Position numbers and translations under genes: made by a program. DNA of 64,000 nt from Pseudomonas sp. PICF141 (GTDB lineage Bacteria > Pseudomonadota > Gammaproteobacteria > Pseudomonadales > Pseudomonadaceae): contig NZ_MUNM01000022.1 of NCBI RefSeq assembly GCF_002286815.1, forward strand, positions 1 to 64,000, read 5' to 3'. Positions 17,658-26,747 of the stretch are shown here, one piece after another. A model generated the notes under the pieces. The model saw nothing but the letters and a program-made list of their open reading frames with translations. It did not search any database and was not told the DNA's origin. The stretch's first letter is position 1. Each line of letters opens with the position of its first letter.

Positions 17658-18716
17658 ATGACCGCGCTCATAAAAACTTCGCAATCGAAAATATTTGACA
17701 ATGAAATCTCCATATTAGATGGAAAAATCTCAATCCCAAAAAAATATCTACGCGAAAGAGTTTTTTTAGAAAGCACAAGCATTCTCGTTATTTCAGGTTC
17801 TTTAATCGAGGGGATTGGGACCATTCATTCCGATATCGACTGCATTATTCTATGCGATCAACGACCTAAAGCTAACAACATCAAAAACAGCCAACACGCC
17901 TTGGTTACAGATATAAACTACCACTACATCTCCCAAGATGAAGAGGTTCATAACACAACAGATTTTTACGGTAACACCAGCATCCACATTGATGCTGACT
18001 ATATAACATTTTCCGAGCTGGAAGATATTATTAAGAAGATCGAGAAAGCATTTGATGAGATCACTTATGATCAGCGCTTCCTCTATGGCCCAGTGTTGTC
18101 AAACACTGAAAACAACGTCATTCATAGATCATTAATTGGGCATGCATTGGAGAACGAGGAGAAATTCAATCAATTGAAGTCCGAGATACCTCTGGAGAAA
18201 CACATTTATGTAGCTCATCGTGAAAAACTTCCCGTATTTTATGCATTCCAGGATGTTCAAGGCTGTTGGCAGTCGGGAAACCTTTGGATGGGTTGTGAGA
18301 TAGCCCGGGATATGATGCTAAAGACAACAATGAGCTTTACCTACTTAACAGGCACAACAAACAAGCACTACAAGTGGGTTTATTCAAACATGTTCAGAGT
18401 TAATGGGTTTGATGAAATTAAAAATAGATTCTTTACCTTGTCCAGACAGGGGGCGGTCACAGAGGCTGAATGCCGATCATACATTCAAGAAACGCTGGAA
18501 TATATGGACCTGGTATTTCTAGCAATCGAAGAACTGCTAAAAAAATACAAAATTTACCCATCAACACAAAAGTCTCTTTCCGCACTGGATAAAGAATTCA
18601 ACAAACGAAAACAAACAAAACACAAAATATCGATGTGCGAGTACTACTTCAGGAAAAAATATTTTGCTGCGGAAGGAACACCCTCTTTAATCAGCCTACT
18701 TAAAGAATGGGATTGA
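17658..18716 (+). CDS. Nucleotidyltransferase-fold protein, first gene of AT-rich cluster
   Basis: 352 residues from the ATG at 17658, with GGGAG upstream. A polymerase-beta-like nucleotidyltransferase signature is visible: SGSLIEGIGTIHSDIDCIIL, giving G47-S48 and D59-x-D61, with a plausible third acidic residue in IHIDADYITFSEL. The C-terminal half is mainly helical. Such proteins transfer a nucleoside monophosphate to a small molecule, protein or RNA. In this operon it could modify an intermediate, or the product for self-protection as aminoglycoside nucleotidyltransferases do. It is AT-rich, with frequent AGA and ATA codons unlike its neighbours. Confidence 0.75.
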   Translation: MTALIKTSQSKIFDNEISILDGKISIPKKYLRERVFLESTSILVISGSLIEGIGTIHSDIDCIILCDQRPKANNIKNSQHALVTDINYHYISQDEEVHNTTDFYGNTSIHIDADYITFSELEDIIKKIEKAFDEITYDQRFLYGPVLSNTENNVIHRSLIGHALENEEKFNQLKSEIPLEKHIYVAHREKLPVFYAFQDVQGCWQSGNLWMGCEIARDMMLKTTMSFTYLTGTTNKHYKWVYSNMFRVNGFDEIKNRFFTLSRQGAVTEAECRSYIQETLEYMDLVFLAIEELLKKYKIYPSTQKSLSALDKEFNKRKQTKHKISMCEYYFRKKYFAAEGTPSLISLLKEWD

Positions 18717-18751
18717 AAGAGCGACTTACAAACAAACACGGGTGATCAAAC

Positions 18752-20035
18752 ATGGAAATTACCCGAATAGCTATTCCACTGATACTTTCCAGACTTGGGG
18801 AGATGATTGCATCACTACTTTACTTTTCCTTTATTGGACATTTTATAGTTGATTCACTTAGCTATGCCTCACTCGCATGGGCATTAATTTCTTTTATAAC
18901 AGTAGTAGGTATTGGATTTTTCTCAACATCGCTGGTAAAAATAGCTGGGTCGACTGACTTAAATGCGAACAGCATTGAACTCGATTTAATTATTTCATTT
19001 AGACTTGCAATCCTACTTGGCACAATCATTGTTTTTTCTATATACATATTGACCACTGGCGCATCAATACTATTTATAGACAACGGCAACCTAGAAGAAC
19101 TCAAAGTATTACTAGTACTTTCACTTTCCATTCCAGCCTTATACTTACAGATAGTTATTTTCAATTTTTTCAACGCTATCAAAAAAGCTCAATACGAGTT
19201 GATATACACATGGCTATTCAATGCCACTCTTGCTTTAATCTGCATCTTTTTTGCTTCGACGAAATCATACACAAATATAACTCACTTCGTACTCGCATAT
19301 TCTGGTTTAAGGTGTTTCTTTGCTGGCCTTGCGTTCGTTTTTTTTAATTTAAAAATCCATCAATATATCTCCCAATTTAGGCATTCACGAAACATCCCGG
19401 CCACGGCATATGTCAATTACTTTACTAATGGCCTCCCAATGGCACTTTGTTTTGGCGGTGAAAGCTTGCTATTTTTCATTCTATCTTTCATCTCAAAAAG
19501 CTTAGACGATACAAGCTTATCCGCGTATCAGGCGTCGCTCCATTTTTTAAGCATCGTATACATGGTCTCAATTGGAGCGGGAAATGCTACTGGAATAGTT
19601 GTCGCACGGCACTATACCGCAATGGACTTCAATTCATTGAGCACAGCCTATGCTCAAGGAGTAAAGTTCGGCTTCTTCATACTGACTCCATTTTTGCTAG
19701 CTTGTTTTTTCTTAAAGGAAGATATATCAGCAATCTATACGTCCGATGCAACGACGAGGCGAATGATTGAGGGCAATATCCTGACATCAATTCCATTTTT
19801 AGTATTTGAATACGTTTATGTTGTGACGCGAATGACGTTAAGAAGTATGGGAGATTTTTGGGTTCCCACGCTATTTACTATATTGCTACTCAATATCCTT
19901 GGCTTAATTCTTTCTGTCGGACTACTATCGTTTTATGAACATAGCGTCAACTCCATATTCCTAGCACTAGTGTTTTGTTCGTTTTTTTTGATGTTGTTTC
20001 TACTTTGGCGCCTAGGAAGCATTTTATCTGGATAA
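18752..20035 (+). CDS. MATE-family exporter
   Basis: 427 residues with about 12 hydrophobic helices and no signal peptide. The opening RIAIPLILSRLGEMIASLLY and later ALCFGGESLLFFILSFISKS followed by YQASLHFLSIVYMVSIGAGN, in the middle, are typical of multidrug and toxic compound extrusion transporters, including the NorM group, which use Na+ or H+ gradients to export cationic or polar molecules. It lies 35 bases after the nucleotidyltransferase gene and before four enzyme genes, so its likely job is export of the cluster's product. Confidence 0.85.
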   Translation: MEITRIAIPLILSRLGEMIASLLYFSFIGHFIVDSLSYASLAWALISFITVVGIGFFSTSLVKIAGSTDLNANSIELDLIISFRLAILLGTIIVFSIYILTTGASILFIDNGNLEELKVLLVLSLSIPALYLQIVIFNFFNAIKKAQYELIYTWLFNATLALICIFFASTKSYTNITHFVLAYSGLRCFFAGLAFVFFNLKIHQYISQFRHSRNIPATAYVNYFTNGLPMALCFGGESLLFFILSFISKSLDDTSLSAYQASLHFLSIVYMVSIGAGNATGIVVARHYTAMDFNSLSTAYAQGVKFGFFILTPFLLACFFLKEDISAIYTSDATTRRMIEGNILTSIPFLVFEYVYVVTRMTLRSMGDFWVPTLFTILLLNILGLILSVGLLSFYEHSVNSIFLALVFCSFFLMLFLLWRLGSILSG

Positions 20036-20114
20036 GGCATTAGATTAGATGCGGTATAAAGCTCGATGTTTAAAGTGAGTTTTCAATCTTGCACATTATC
20101 TCGAGGACGCAACT

Positions 20115-21164
20115 ATGAATCACGCAAATCCCGTTCCACCCTCACTAAATCAGCGCACCAAGTCCATAACTATCATTAGCGAGCATCATGGTTGGCGAAC
20201 ATTGAGCGGTGTACAAACCAGCGACTATTACACTTATCGTAACGCCATACTTGATGGCTGCCATCTTCAAAGGGCTTCTTTCGATCTCAGACACCCAGAA
20301 GAAATGATCTGTGACTTGAGCAACCTCGAGCCAATTTATAATGGCATGTCCGATGAAAACATCGTGCTTATATGGAACCACTTAAACTTAAGCACAAACA
20401 AAATCAAATTAAGAGAGGTACGTAGAATCAAAGGAGATGGGCTATCTCCAGAAATAGCCATTTCTGGCCCATCAAAACCGATCCTTGGCAATTTGAAAAA
20501 ATCACTTATTAGCGAGGCATTTGCACACCTTCATAATGATAAATTCTCAGTTCTCACGAAAGAAACTAGTCGAGGCATTACCAAGAGCAGATTACTTATA
20601 AATACAAATAATGAAACCATGGAATTCCATAATAGATTCTGCGCCTTCTATAGCAAATATATATCCCATGAACATTGGGACAGTAGTTCCATTCTCAACA
20701 CAAGATTTGTTTACGAGGATCATGCAATTTGGTCCAAACTCGAAAAAATTGCAAAAAATAAACTATTTTTACTATCGGCGGGATTACCGCTTGCCCTTGG
20801 CTACTTGGCGGCAACTGGAGATCATAATATTTTCTTTTCTGAAGTGCATCGGCAAAACGACTCTAGCCTTCTGAGTAGAGATGACGCTTTTCAAGATATT
20901 TTCCCTACCCCCACCTCATCGGACGGACCGTGGCTGATTATAGATAAAGCCTATACCGGAGGTAGTCTCAGGCAGGCGGCAAATATGATTAGAAAAAAAT
21001 TTGGTTATGACGTCGAAGTCAAAACTGTAGCGCTATTCCCAAAATCACTCAGCGCCTTCATGAGCGCGGATTACGCTGTTTATGCTGGAAAACTATTTGA
21101 AGTCAAGTCTTATGCCCCACGATTAGACAGGGACCATTGGCACATACAATTAATAATGGAATAG
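20115..21164 (+). CDS. Phosphoribosyltransferase-like protein, novel type
   Basis: 349 residues, with GAGGACG before the ATG. I do not recognise residues 1-200. The C-terminal 130 residues read as a type I phosphoribosyltransferase: hydrophobic strand LFLLSAGLPLALGYLAATGD, acidic/aromatic loop, then strand plus PRPP-like loop WLIIDKAYTGGSLRQAA (D277 to L285), ending in VKTVALFPKS. The usual two acidic residues of the PRPP loop are here Asp-Lys. It may transfer or cleave a phosphoribosyl group, or only bind such a ligand. The next gene starts five bases after its stop. Confidence 0.6.
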   Translation: MNHANPVPPSLNQRTKSITIISEHHGWRTLSGVQTSDYYTYRNAILDGCHLQRASFDLRHPEEMICDLSNLEPIYNGMSDENIVLIWNHLNLSTNKIKLREVRRIKGDGLSPEIAISGPSKPILGNLKKSLISEAFAHLHNDKFSVLTKETSRGITKSRLLINTNNETMEFHNRFCAFYSKYISHEHWDSSSILNTRFVYEDHAIWSKLEKIAKNKLFLLSAGLPLALGYLAATGDHNIFFSEVHRQNDSSLLSRDDAFQDIFPTPTSSDGPWLIIDKAYTGGSLRQAANMIRKKFGYDVEVKTVALFPKSLSAFMSADYAVYAGKLFEVKSYAPRLDRDHWHIQLIME

Positions 21165-21169
21165 TCGAT

Positions 21170-22006
21170 ATGAGACCATTATTTAGACGCGAGCACGTTC
21201 CCGAGTTAGAAGAATGCCTCTACGAGGCTAGAAAACAATTACGTCGTTATTGGGCGGGAACCCTGGCTTGCCTCCCAGATTCCAACACAAGAAACAACCG
21301 TTGGGATAACTCGCAAACCCCGTACGACTTAGATTGCCAGAGAATACTATATGACTGTCTTTCTAAGATAAGCATACGAGTCACGATATATTCTGAAGAG
21401 AACACTTCAGCGGTCACATATGGTGATATTGGAGATTTCTACCTGCTTATAGACCCTCTAGATGGAACGCACAACGCAGTTTTAGGATTTCCTGCTTATA
21501 CATCTAGCGTGGCACTTTACCATGAGGGAGCCTATGTCTTTGGTTGGATTTATGATTTTTCAAGAGATTTAGTATATACCGCCGCATTAGGTGAGGGAGC
21601 TTATCTTCAGTCATCGATTATTGTAAAAAGACTTCAGACTCGTAAAGTTAATCGTATGGAAGACATGTGTATTTCTTTCCACCGTCCCAAAGAGGATAGA
21701 GAGAAAGTTATAATTGAAAAGCTTATATGGATAGCAAGTAAAGTCCGCGTTTACTCATGTTCCTCATTGGAAATTTGCCTTATTGCTGCAGGAGTTCTTG
21801 ATGCCTTTATTGATATCGACACACCAGGACATGAGCGTAGTTGCGATATTGCCGCAGCAGAGTTGATTTTGAGAGAAGCAGGAGGTGCGCTATTTGATAG
21901 GACAGGACACTCTAGACTTCCCCTACCTCCTTCGCCGGCTTCTCTTTCAGACAACGGAACTTTGATTGCCTTATCCTCCGCAAAACTGATACGACTTTTT
22001 CTGTAG
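21170..22006 (+). CDS. Inositol-monophosphatase-family phosphatase
   Basis: 278 residues from the ATG at 21170, five bases after the previous stop. Mg2+ ligands of the FIG/IMPase superfamily are visible: SEEN (E76, E77), the central IDPLDGTHNA (D95, D98, T100) and a late GHERSCDIAAAELILREAGG in which the usual WD is replaced by CD. The family dephosphorylates inositol phosphates, sugar bisphosphates or 3'-phosphoadenosine phosphates. In this operon it probably removes a phosphate from a sugar- or nucleotide-like intermediate. The exact substrate cannot be read. Confidence 0.82.
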   Translation: MRPLFRREHVPELEECLYEARKQLRRYWAGTLACLPDSNTRNNRWDNSQTPYDLDCQRILYDCLSKISIRVTIYSEENTSAVTYGDIGDFYLLIDPLDGTHNAVLGFPAYTSSVALYHEGAYVFGWIYDFSRDLVYTAALGEGAYLQSSIIVKRLQTRKVNRMEDMCISFHRPKEDREKVIIEKLIWIASKVRVYSCSSLEICLIAAGVLDAFIDIDTPGHERSCDIAAAELILREAGGALFDRTGHSRLPLPPSPASLSDNGTLIALSSAKLIRLFL

Positions 22007-22037
22007 TGCAAGATCAACTTAACTGGAGACAAGCAGC

Positions 22038-23174
22038 ATGCTAATCGAAACTGTAAGTCTGAAACTTGAATTATTGTGCAATGGGGTAAGTTTCACCAAG
22101 GACTTTCTAGAATATTATCAAGCTCGAACAGATCACATCGAAAAAAGACGACCCTATGGGACAGGTGACAGCATCATTCTTAATTCGAGCACTCGCACGC
22201 CGCAAGAAATCATTCTTGACAGGCAGATTATCGCAGCTGCAAATTACAATCCGGACTCAGACTACCGCATAACCTTAGAGCAAGAAACTCCTGTGCTCAA
22301 GCATGGAAATAGAACGATGAGAATTACATTTCCAAATAGACCTAGATCTTATGGAAAATATTTGAGCAATGGCGAGCTCTTTGAGAAACATATCACCGCC
22401 TATGGAGATTCGACACTCGGAATTTTTTCCCCTGGTCACTGTTATTACTTTAATGATGGAAATGAATGCAAGTTCTGCTCTTTGGGATCAGCAAGAGAAA
22501 CCCTGTTTGATCACAAAATGCGAATAAAGGGCGATATAGCGGGCGAAGCAGTAACTATGGCCATCAAGGAGGAAAATGGTCGATATAAGAGAGTGCTATT
22601 AAACGGTGGCACAATTCCAAACTATGACAAAGGATACTCAATACATTTGGATTTACTGGAACAGGTAAAAAATACAAACCTGCAAAGCAGTTTAGAGTAT
22701 CACTTAATTTCTATGCCTCCTAAGGACTTTCGTCTTTTTGATCGATTCAAGAAAATTGGCAACAATATGTCAATGAGCCTAGAGGTATTCAACCCGGATT
22801 TATTTTCAGAAATTTGCCCAGGGAAAGCTCGTGATTATACCCGCGAACGTTTCTTAGCCGCTTTTGAGGCCGCAGTGGATGTTTTAGGTCGTGGCAACGT
22901 ATATGCAGGATTTGTCGCCGGCATGGAGCCACTAGAGTCAATTATTGAGGGCATCGAGTATTTTGGAGATATGGGAGTTGTACCTGCTGTTGCTGCATTT
23001 CACCCTGACGCCGGCTCGCAATATTATAACAGGCAGCGACCCTCAGTAGATTTCCTAATGAAGCTTGGAAAGAAAATGTCAGAAATATATCGCAAAGAAG
23101 GGTTTCAACCATTAATTGAGGGGAGCGGGAGAAACTCGTTAGATACCGAAGCCTATTTGGGAGGATTTTTATGA
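22038..23174 (+). CDS. Radical SAM enzyme with CX8CX2C cluster motif
   Basis: 378 residues. The iron-sulfur cysteines appear to be C135, C144 and C147 in SPGHCYYFNDGNECKFCSLG, spaced CX8CX2C rather than the canonical CX3CX2C. A GGT segment (VLLNGGTIPNYDKGY) fits the SAM-binding GGE-like strand of the barrel. The N-terminal 120 residues are an extra domain I cannot place. No SPASM cysteines follow. It likely performs the key radical step of the cluster. The last four bases overlap the downstream kinase start, implying translational coupling. Confidence 0.78.
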   Translation: MLIETVSLKLELLCNGVSFTKDFLEYYQARTDHIEKRRPYGTGDSIILNSSTRTPQEIILDRQIIAAANYNPDSDYRITLEQETPVLKHGNRTMRITFPNRPRSYGKYLSNGELFEKHITAYGDSTLGIFSPGHCYYFNDGNECKFCSLGSARETLFDHKMRIKGDIAGEAVTMAIKEENGRYKRVLLNGGTIPNYDKGYSIHLDLLEQVKNTNLQSSLEYHLISMPPKDFRLFDRFKKIGNNMSMSLEVFNPDLFSEICPGKARDYTRERFLAAFEAAVDVLGRGNVYAGFVAGMEPLESIIEGIEYFGDMGVVPAVAAFHPDAGSQYYNRQRPSVDFLMKLGKKMSEIYRKEGFQPLIEGSGRNSLDTEAYLGGFL

Positions 23175-23860
23175 ATTTGCCAACTGCGAGGAAAGCTATA
23201 TTTATCGCATTTGAAGGCACTGACGGCGCAGGAAAATCTACAGTTGCAAGGGCAACATATGACAAGGTTTTTGAGTCCTATCCCAAATTGAATTATATAG
23301 ATAAAAATCGACCACCTGTATCATCAGGGCATACGGAGTTTCATATGTCCCGCATACGTGAAATCCTTTGGGATTACCCGGACAATGCCCCTCTGGACCA
23401 ATTAGGCGACAGGCATTGGATAAGCTTAATTGCCGCGTGGTTTCAAGCCACAGATTATGCCGCCATCAGGCCGTTGATGAAGGCTGGTAATAGTTGCATA
23501 GCAGATGGTTGGTACTACAAATACCTGGCACGCTTTTTACTTAAAGAAACATACTTGGCTGAAGAGGCATTAGCGATATTTTCAACAATTAGAAAACCTG
23601 ATGCCGTCATTTTTTTGGATGTCGACCCAGTTCTTGCAGCGAAAAGAAAAGGATCTTTTCGTCTTAGCGAGAGTGGGGCCTATGATGGCGGTAATGAAGA
23701 TCGACTTAAAAGTTTCATCGCGTATCAAAATCGAGTTCGATCCAGTTATGAACAATGCGGTTTGGCAAATTGGGTAAGGATCGATACGACCGACCTTAGT
23801 GAGGAAGCCGTACTCGATAGAGCGGTGAGTGCAGTAAAAAATATATTCAGCAAAACATAG
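23171..23860 (+). CDS. Thymidylate-kinase-like P-loop kinase
   Basis: 229 residues, ATG overlapping the previous stop by four bases. The P-loop is FEGTDGAGKST (residues 16-24), and the family's aspartate after a hydrophobic strand appears in CIADGWYY. VIFLDVDPVLAAKRKGSF precedes a lid-like, glycine-rich stretch. The core resembles dTMP kinase, but the DRY/DRW site is altered to DGW, so the substrate is unlikely to be ordinary dTMP. It may phosphorylate a nucleoside-like or other intermediate made by the cluster. It is the last gene of the AT-rich operon. Confidence 0.78.
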   Translation: MNLPTARKAIFIAFEGTDGAGKSTVARATYDKVFESYPKLNYIDKNRPPVSSGHTEFHMSRIREILWDYPDNAPLDQLGDRHWISLIAAWFQATDYAAIRPLMKAGNSCIADGWYYKYLARFLLKETYLAEEALAIFSTIRKPDAVIFLDVDPVLAAKRKGSFRLSESGAYDGGNEDRLKSFIAYQNRVRSSYEQCGLANWVRIDTTDLSEEAVLDRAVSAVKNIFSKT

Positions 23861-23900
23861 AGCACAGCAGATGAGGGCTGCAATCTTCAGTGTGCGAAGA

Positions 23901-25025
23901 TCAGCCTTGCCGGTAAGGCAAGGCAGTCTTCGCCTCTTCCGCATACCCCATCACCCCGACCCGCTCACGCTCAAGGAAGTCTTTCACCGCCGACTTCAAG
24001 CCCGGGTGGCGCAGGTAATGCCAGGAATGGGTAATCACCGGCTCAAAGCCACGAATCAACTTGTGCTCGCCCTGTGCGCCGGCGTCGAAACGCTGGAAGC
24101 CGTTGGCAATCGCGTAATCCATACCTTGATAGAAACAGGTCTCGAAGTGCAGGCGATCAAACTCCGCCAGGCAGCCCCAGTAACGGCCATAGAAGCTGTC
24201 GCCACCGACCAGGCTGAAGGCCATGGCCACCGGTCGTGAGCCTTGTTTAGCCAAAACCACACGAATCGATTCCGGCATGCGCTCGGCCAACAGACTGAAA
24301 AACTCCCGCGTCAGGTACGGCGCCTGACGACGCACCGCGTAGGTATTGGCGTAGCACGCATACACAAAGTCCCATTGCGCCTGATCCAGTTGCCGTCCTT
24401 CCAGCCATTCGAAGTCGATGCCCTGCCCCGCCACTTGCTCACGCTCCTTGCGCATTTGCTTGCGTTTGCGCGAACTGAGAGCGTCGAGGAAGTCCTGAAA
24501 ATCCCGATAACCGCGGTTCTGCCAATGGTACTGACAGCCAATGCGCTGCAACCAGCCAGGCTGTTGGGCCAATGCCGCGTCGGTGAATGAATCGGTGAAG
24601 TTGATATGGGCGCTGGAGAGGCCTTCGATTTCCAGATAACCCGGCAGGCTCTGCAGGAGTTCGAAACCGTCCTCGATCGTCGCCGCCAGCAATCGCGGCC
24701 CGCTGACCGGGCTGAACGGCACCGCCGTCAACAGCTTGGGGTAATAGTCGATGCCGGCACGCTCACAGGCTTCGGCCCAGGCATGGTCGAACACGTACTC
24801 GCCGTAGGAATGCCATTTTCGGTAACTGGGCAGCGCGGCGATCAGGCGATCGCCTTCAACATGCAACAGATGCTCGGGCTGCCAGCCGGAATGCGGGCCG
24901 AGGCTGCCGCTGTCTTCCAGCGCACTCAGAAAGGCATGACGCAGAAACGGCTGAGTTTGCGGTACCAGCGCGTCCCAGGTATGTGGCGCGATTTCGGACA
25001 GACTTTCCAGACGTTGCAGCGGCAT
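23901..25025 (-). CDS. FemAB-like GNAT acyltransferase (DUF482 type)
   Basis: 374 residues. The protein matches the peptidoglycan biosynthesis/recognition DUF482 group of GNAT-fold acyltransferases: INFTDSFTDAALAQQPGWLQ, SSRKRKQMRKEREQVAGQGI, and the closing FQRFDAGAQGEHKLIRGFEP followed by THSWHYLRHPG. Members are cytoplasmic and conserved in proteobacteria, with acceptor unknown. No signal peptide or membrane helix. It converges on the AT-rich operon, with only 40 bases between the two stops. Confidence 0.85.
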   Translation of the reverse strand: MPLQRLESLSEIAPHTWDALVPQTQPFLRHAFLSALEDSGSLGPHSGWQPEHLLHVEGDRLIAALPSYRKWHSYGEYVFDHAWAEACERAGIDYYPKLLTAVPFSPVSGPRLLAATIEDGFELLQSLPGYLEIEGLSSAHINFTDSFTDAALAQQPGWLQRIGCQYHWQNRGYRDFQDFLDALSSRKRKQMRKEREQVAGQGIDFEWLEGRQLDQAQWDFVYACYANTYAVRRQAPYLTREFFSLLAERMPESIRVVLAKQGSRPVAMAFSLVGGDSFYGRYWGCLAEFDRLHFETCFYQGMDYAIANGFQRFDAGAQGEHKLIRGFEPVITHSWHYLRHPGLKSAVKDFLERERVGVMGYAEEAKTALPYRQG

Positions 25026-25088
25026 TGGTATCCCCGAGCATCATTTTCTACAGATGGGAGGAGTATCGCTTATCTGATGCCTGACCCG

Positions 25089-25118
25089 AAAAAAAACCCC
25101 GCCGAAGCGGGGTTAAAA
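25089..25118 (-). terminator. Rho-independent terminator of the porin gene
   Basis: AACCCCGC and GCGGGGTT form a perfect stem around CGAA. On the minus strand it is followed by a run of eight T, so it ends transcription of the porin gene 53 bases after that gene's stop. Confidence 0.88.
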
Positions 25119-25170
25119 CGAGAGGAGCTTTAACGGATGAAGAAAGAGCTCTTACAGCGGTTATTGCGAT

Positions 25171-26514
25171 TTAGAACACGTATTGAGCGCGGACCACGAA
25201 GCCGTCACCGCTGTCATCACCCGTACGACGTGCCGGGGTAGTACCGCTGGCTGCAGTGGCATTGGTCACGTTGTCCGTCTTGGCCTTGAGGTAGGCGCCA
25301 GTGATTTTCACCGCTTCGTTGGCGTACCAGTTGACGCCCAGGGTGTGCACTTGGGCTTCGGCATCGCCGACATCGCGGGTCAGGCTGGCGGTGGTGATGT
25401 TGTCGTCTTCGACGGTCAAGCTGTCGTAACGATAGAACAGCTCCCAAGCGCCGATAGATTTGTTGGCTGGCTTGATCGCATCGAACTTGCCGACTTTATA
25501 GCCACGGGCTTCGCCGGTGAGGGTGTAGGCACCCTGAACATAGAAACCATGACCTTTGATGTCTTCACGGCTGCTGTCATCGGCCTTGGTTTTGCGGGCA
25601 ATGTATTCACCCTGGATCGAGGCCGGGCCCATGGCGAATGCGGCTTCCAGGCCGTAAGCATCGTCACGGTCATAGGAGCCGGCCGGCGACGAGGAACTGC
25701 CGCCCAGCACCGGACGGTTGCCGTTGGTGCCAGCATCGTTGCCACCGAGGGTTTCGACGCCACGCATGCCCATGCGGGTGCGATAACGCGAGTCGAACGC
25801 CGTGTCCGAGACGTCACGGGAAGCCACGTTCACACCAAAGTGCAGCACGTTACCGGCGTCATGCAATGGCGCGAAAACAAAGCGGCCGTTGGCCTGTTTA
25901 ATGCTGTTGCCATCAGTGTCGTCGGTGTCTTTGCTAAACACGCCGGCGGAAGCGTAGAACGAATCAGCGAAGGTGCTGGAGGCTTGCAGGCCCAGGCCAT
26001 TCTGGTGGCTGTTGGCCCAATCGACCATGTCGTACGCCATGTTGCGTTCTGGCGCAGTGACCCATTTGGAGCTGGTGGCTTTTTCCAGGCCGAAGTCCGG
26101 GTCGAAACGACCGACTTTGATCGAGACCGGTTTGAAGCCGTTGTAGGCCAGCGACGCTTCGTCGAAGTAACCGTTATCGGAATCACCGCTGTTATGCGAG
26201 AAGTCGTAGTTGATGCTGTAGGCCCAATCCGTGTACAGCACACCAGACAACTCCAGGAACCCACGACGGATGTAGGCCGCGTCAGCGGTATCGCCGTTTT
26301 TGGTGTAGACGCCATCGAACTGGCTGTAGTCAGCCTGCAAGCGACCGCCGAGTTTGAAGCTGAATTCTTTATCGGTGGTGGCGACTTCAAGGCCGCCCTT
26401 GGTTTTGACTACGATATCGGCGCCGTCAGTGGTGACGGTGCCAGCGAAAGCCTGGGCGGTTACTGCCATGGCCAATGCGCTGGCGGCAAAACCGGCGAAG
26501 TGCTTACGGATCAT
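25171..26514 (-). CDS. OprP/OprO-type phosphate or polyphosphate porin
   Basis: 447 residues. A signal peptide ([16 protein letters not shown]) precedes a beta-rich mature chain with the OprP-type opening [20 protein letters not shown] and terminal aromatic [10 protein letters not shown], the outer membrane insertion signature. The conserved [10 protein letters not shown] and YDFSHNSG segments belong to the phosphate-selective porin O/P family, forming trimeric 16-stranded barrels. Anion selectivity is expected, though the exact substrate (phosphate versus pyro- or polyphosphate) cannot be read. I see no clear PhoB box just upstream. Its own terminator follows. Confidence 0.88.
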   Translation of the reverse strand: MIRKHFAGFAASALAMAVTAQAFAGTVTTDGADIVVKTKGGLEVATTDKEFSFKLGGRLQADYSQFDGVYTKNGDTADAAYIRRGFLELSGVLYTDWAYSINYDFSHNSGDSDNGYFDEASLAYNGFKPVSIKVGRFDPDFGLEKATSSKWVTAPERNMAYDMVDWANSHQNGLGLQASSTFADSFYASAGVFSKDTDDTDGNSIKQANGRFVFAPLHDAGNVLHFGVNVASRDVSDTAFDSRYRTRMGMRGVETLGGNDAGTNGNRPVLGGSSSSPAGSYDRDDAYGLEAAFAMGPASIQGEYIARKTKADDSSREDIKGHGFYVQGAYTLTGEARGYKVGKFDAIKPANKSIGAWELFYRYDSLTVEDDNITTASLTRDVGDAEAQVHTLGVNWYANEAVKITGAYLKAKTDNVTNATAASGTTPARRTGDDSGDGFVVRAQYVF

Positions 26515-26747
26515 CGAAGAGTTCCCCTAATTGGTAGTCTGTAGCTTGGAAACACGCGGGTTTGGCCCCCGCTTGTGTTGGGAGGGAATCTTGGAGACGG
26601 GGTATTTCAGCCGGGTTGCTGATAGATAAAGATTTGATGACAGGGGAACTTTTTTACTTCGAATCGAAATAACAAAAAACAGCATCAAGGGATGAGCTGC
26701 AAGCCGCAAGCTAGAGCGGCTGAAGGGGTGTGTTACGGGCGGGGAAA

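Noticed and set aside
17362..23900. Genomic island with integrase, tRNA or prophage origin
   Set aside because: No integrase, transposase, tRNA or convincing flanking direct repeat was found; only base composition supports transfer.
23903..23925. GCCTTGCC/GGCAAGGC hairpin at the right edge of the AT-rich operon
   Set aside because: It forms part of the convergent acyltransferase coding end and has no T-run, so I did not call it a terminator.
25183..26544. 453-codon open frame opposite the porin
   Set aside because: Antisense shadow with Gly/Val/Ala-rich composition and no fold; the porin has a signal peptide and terminal aromatic signature.
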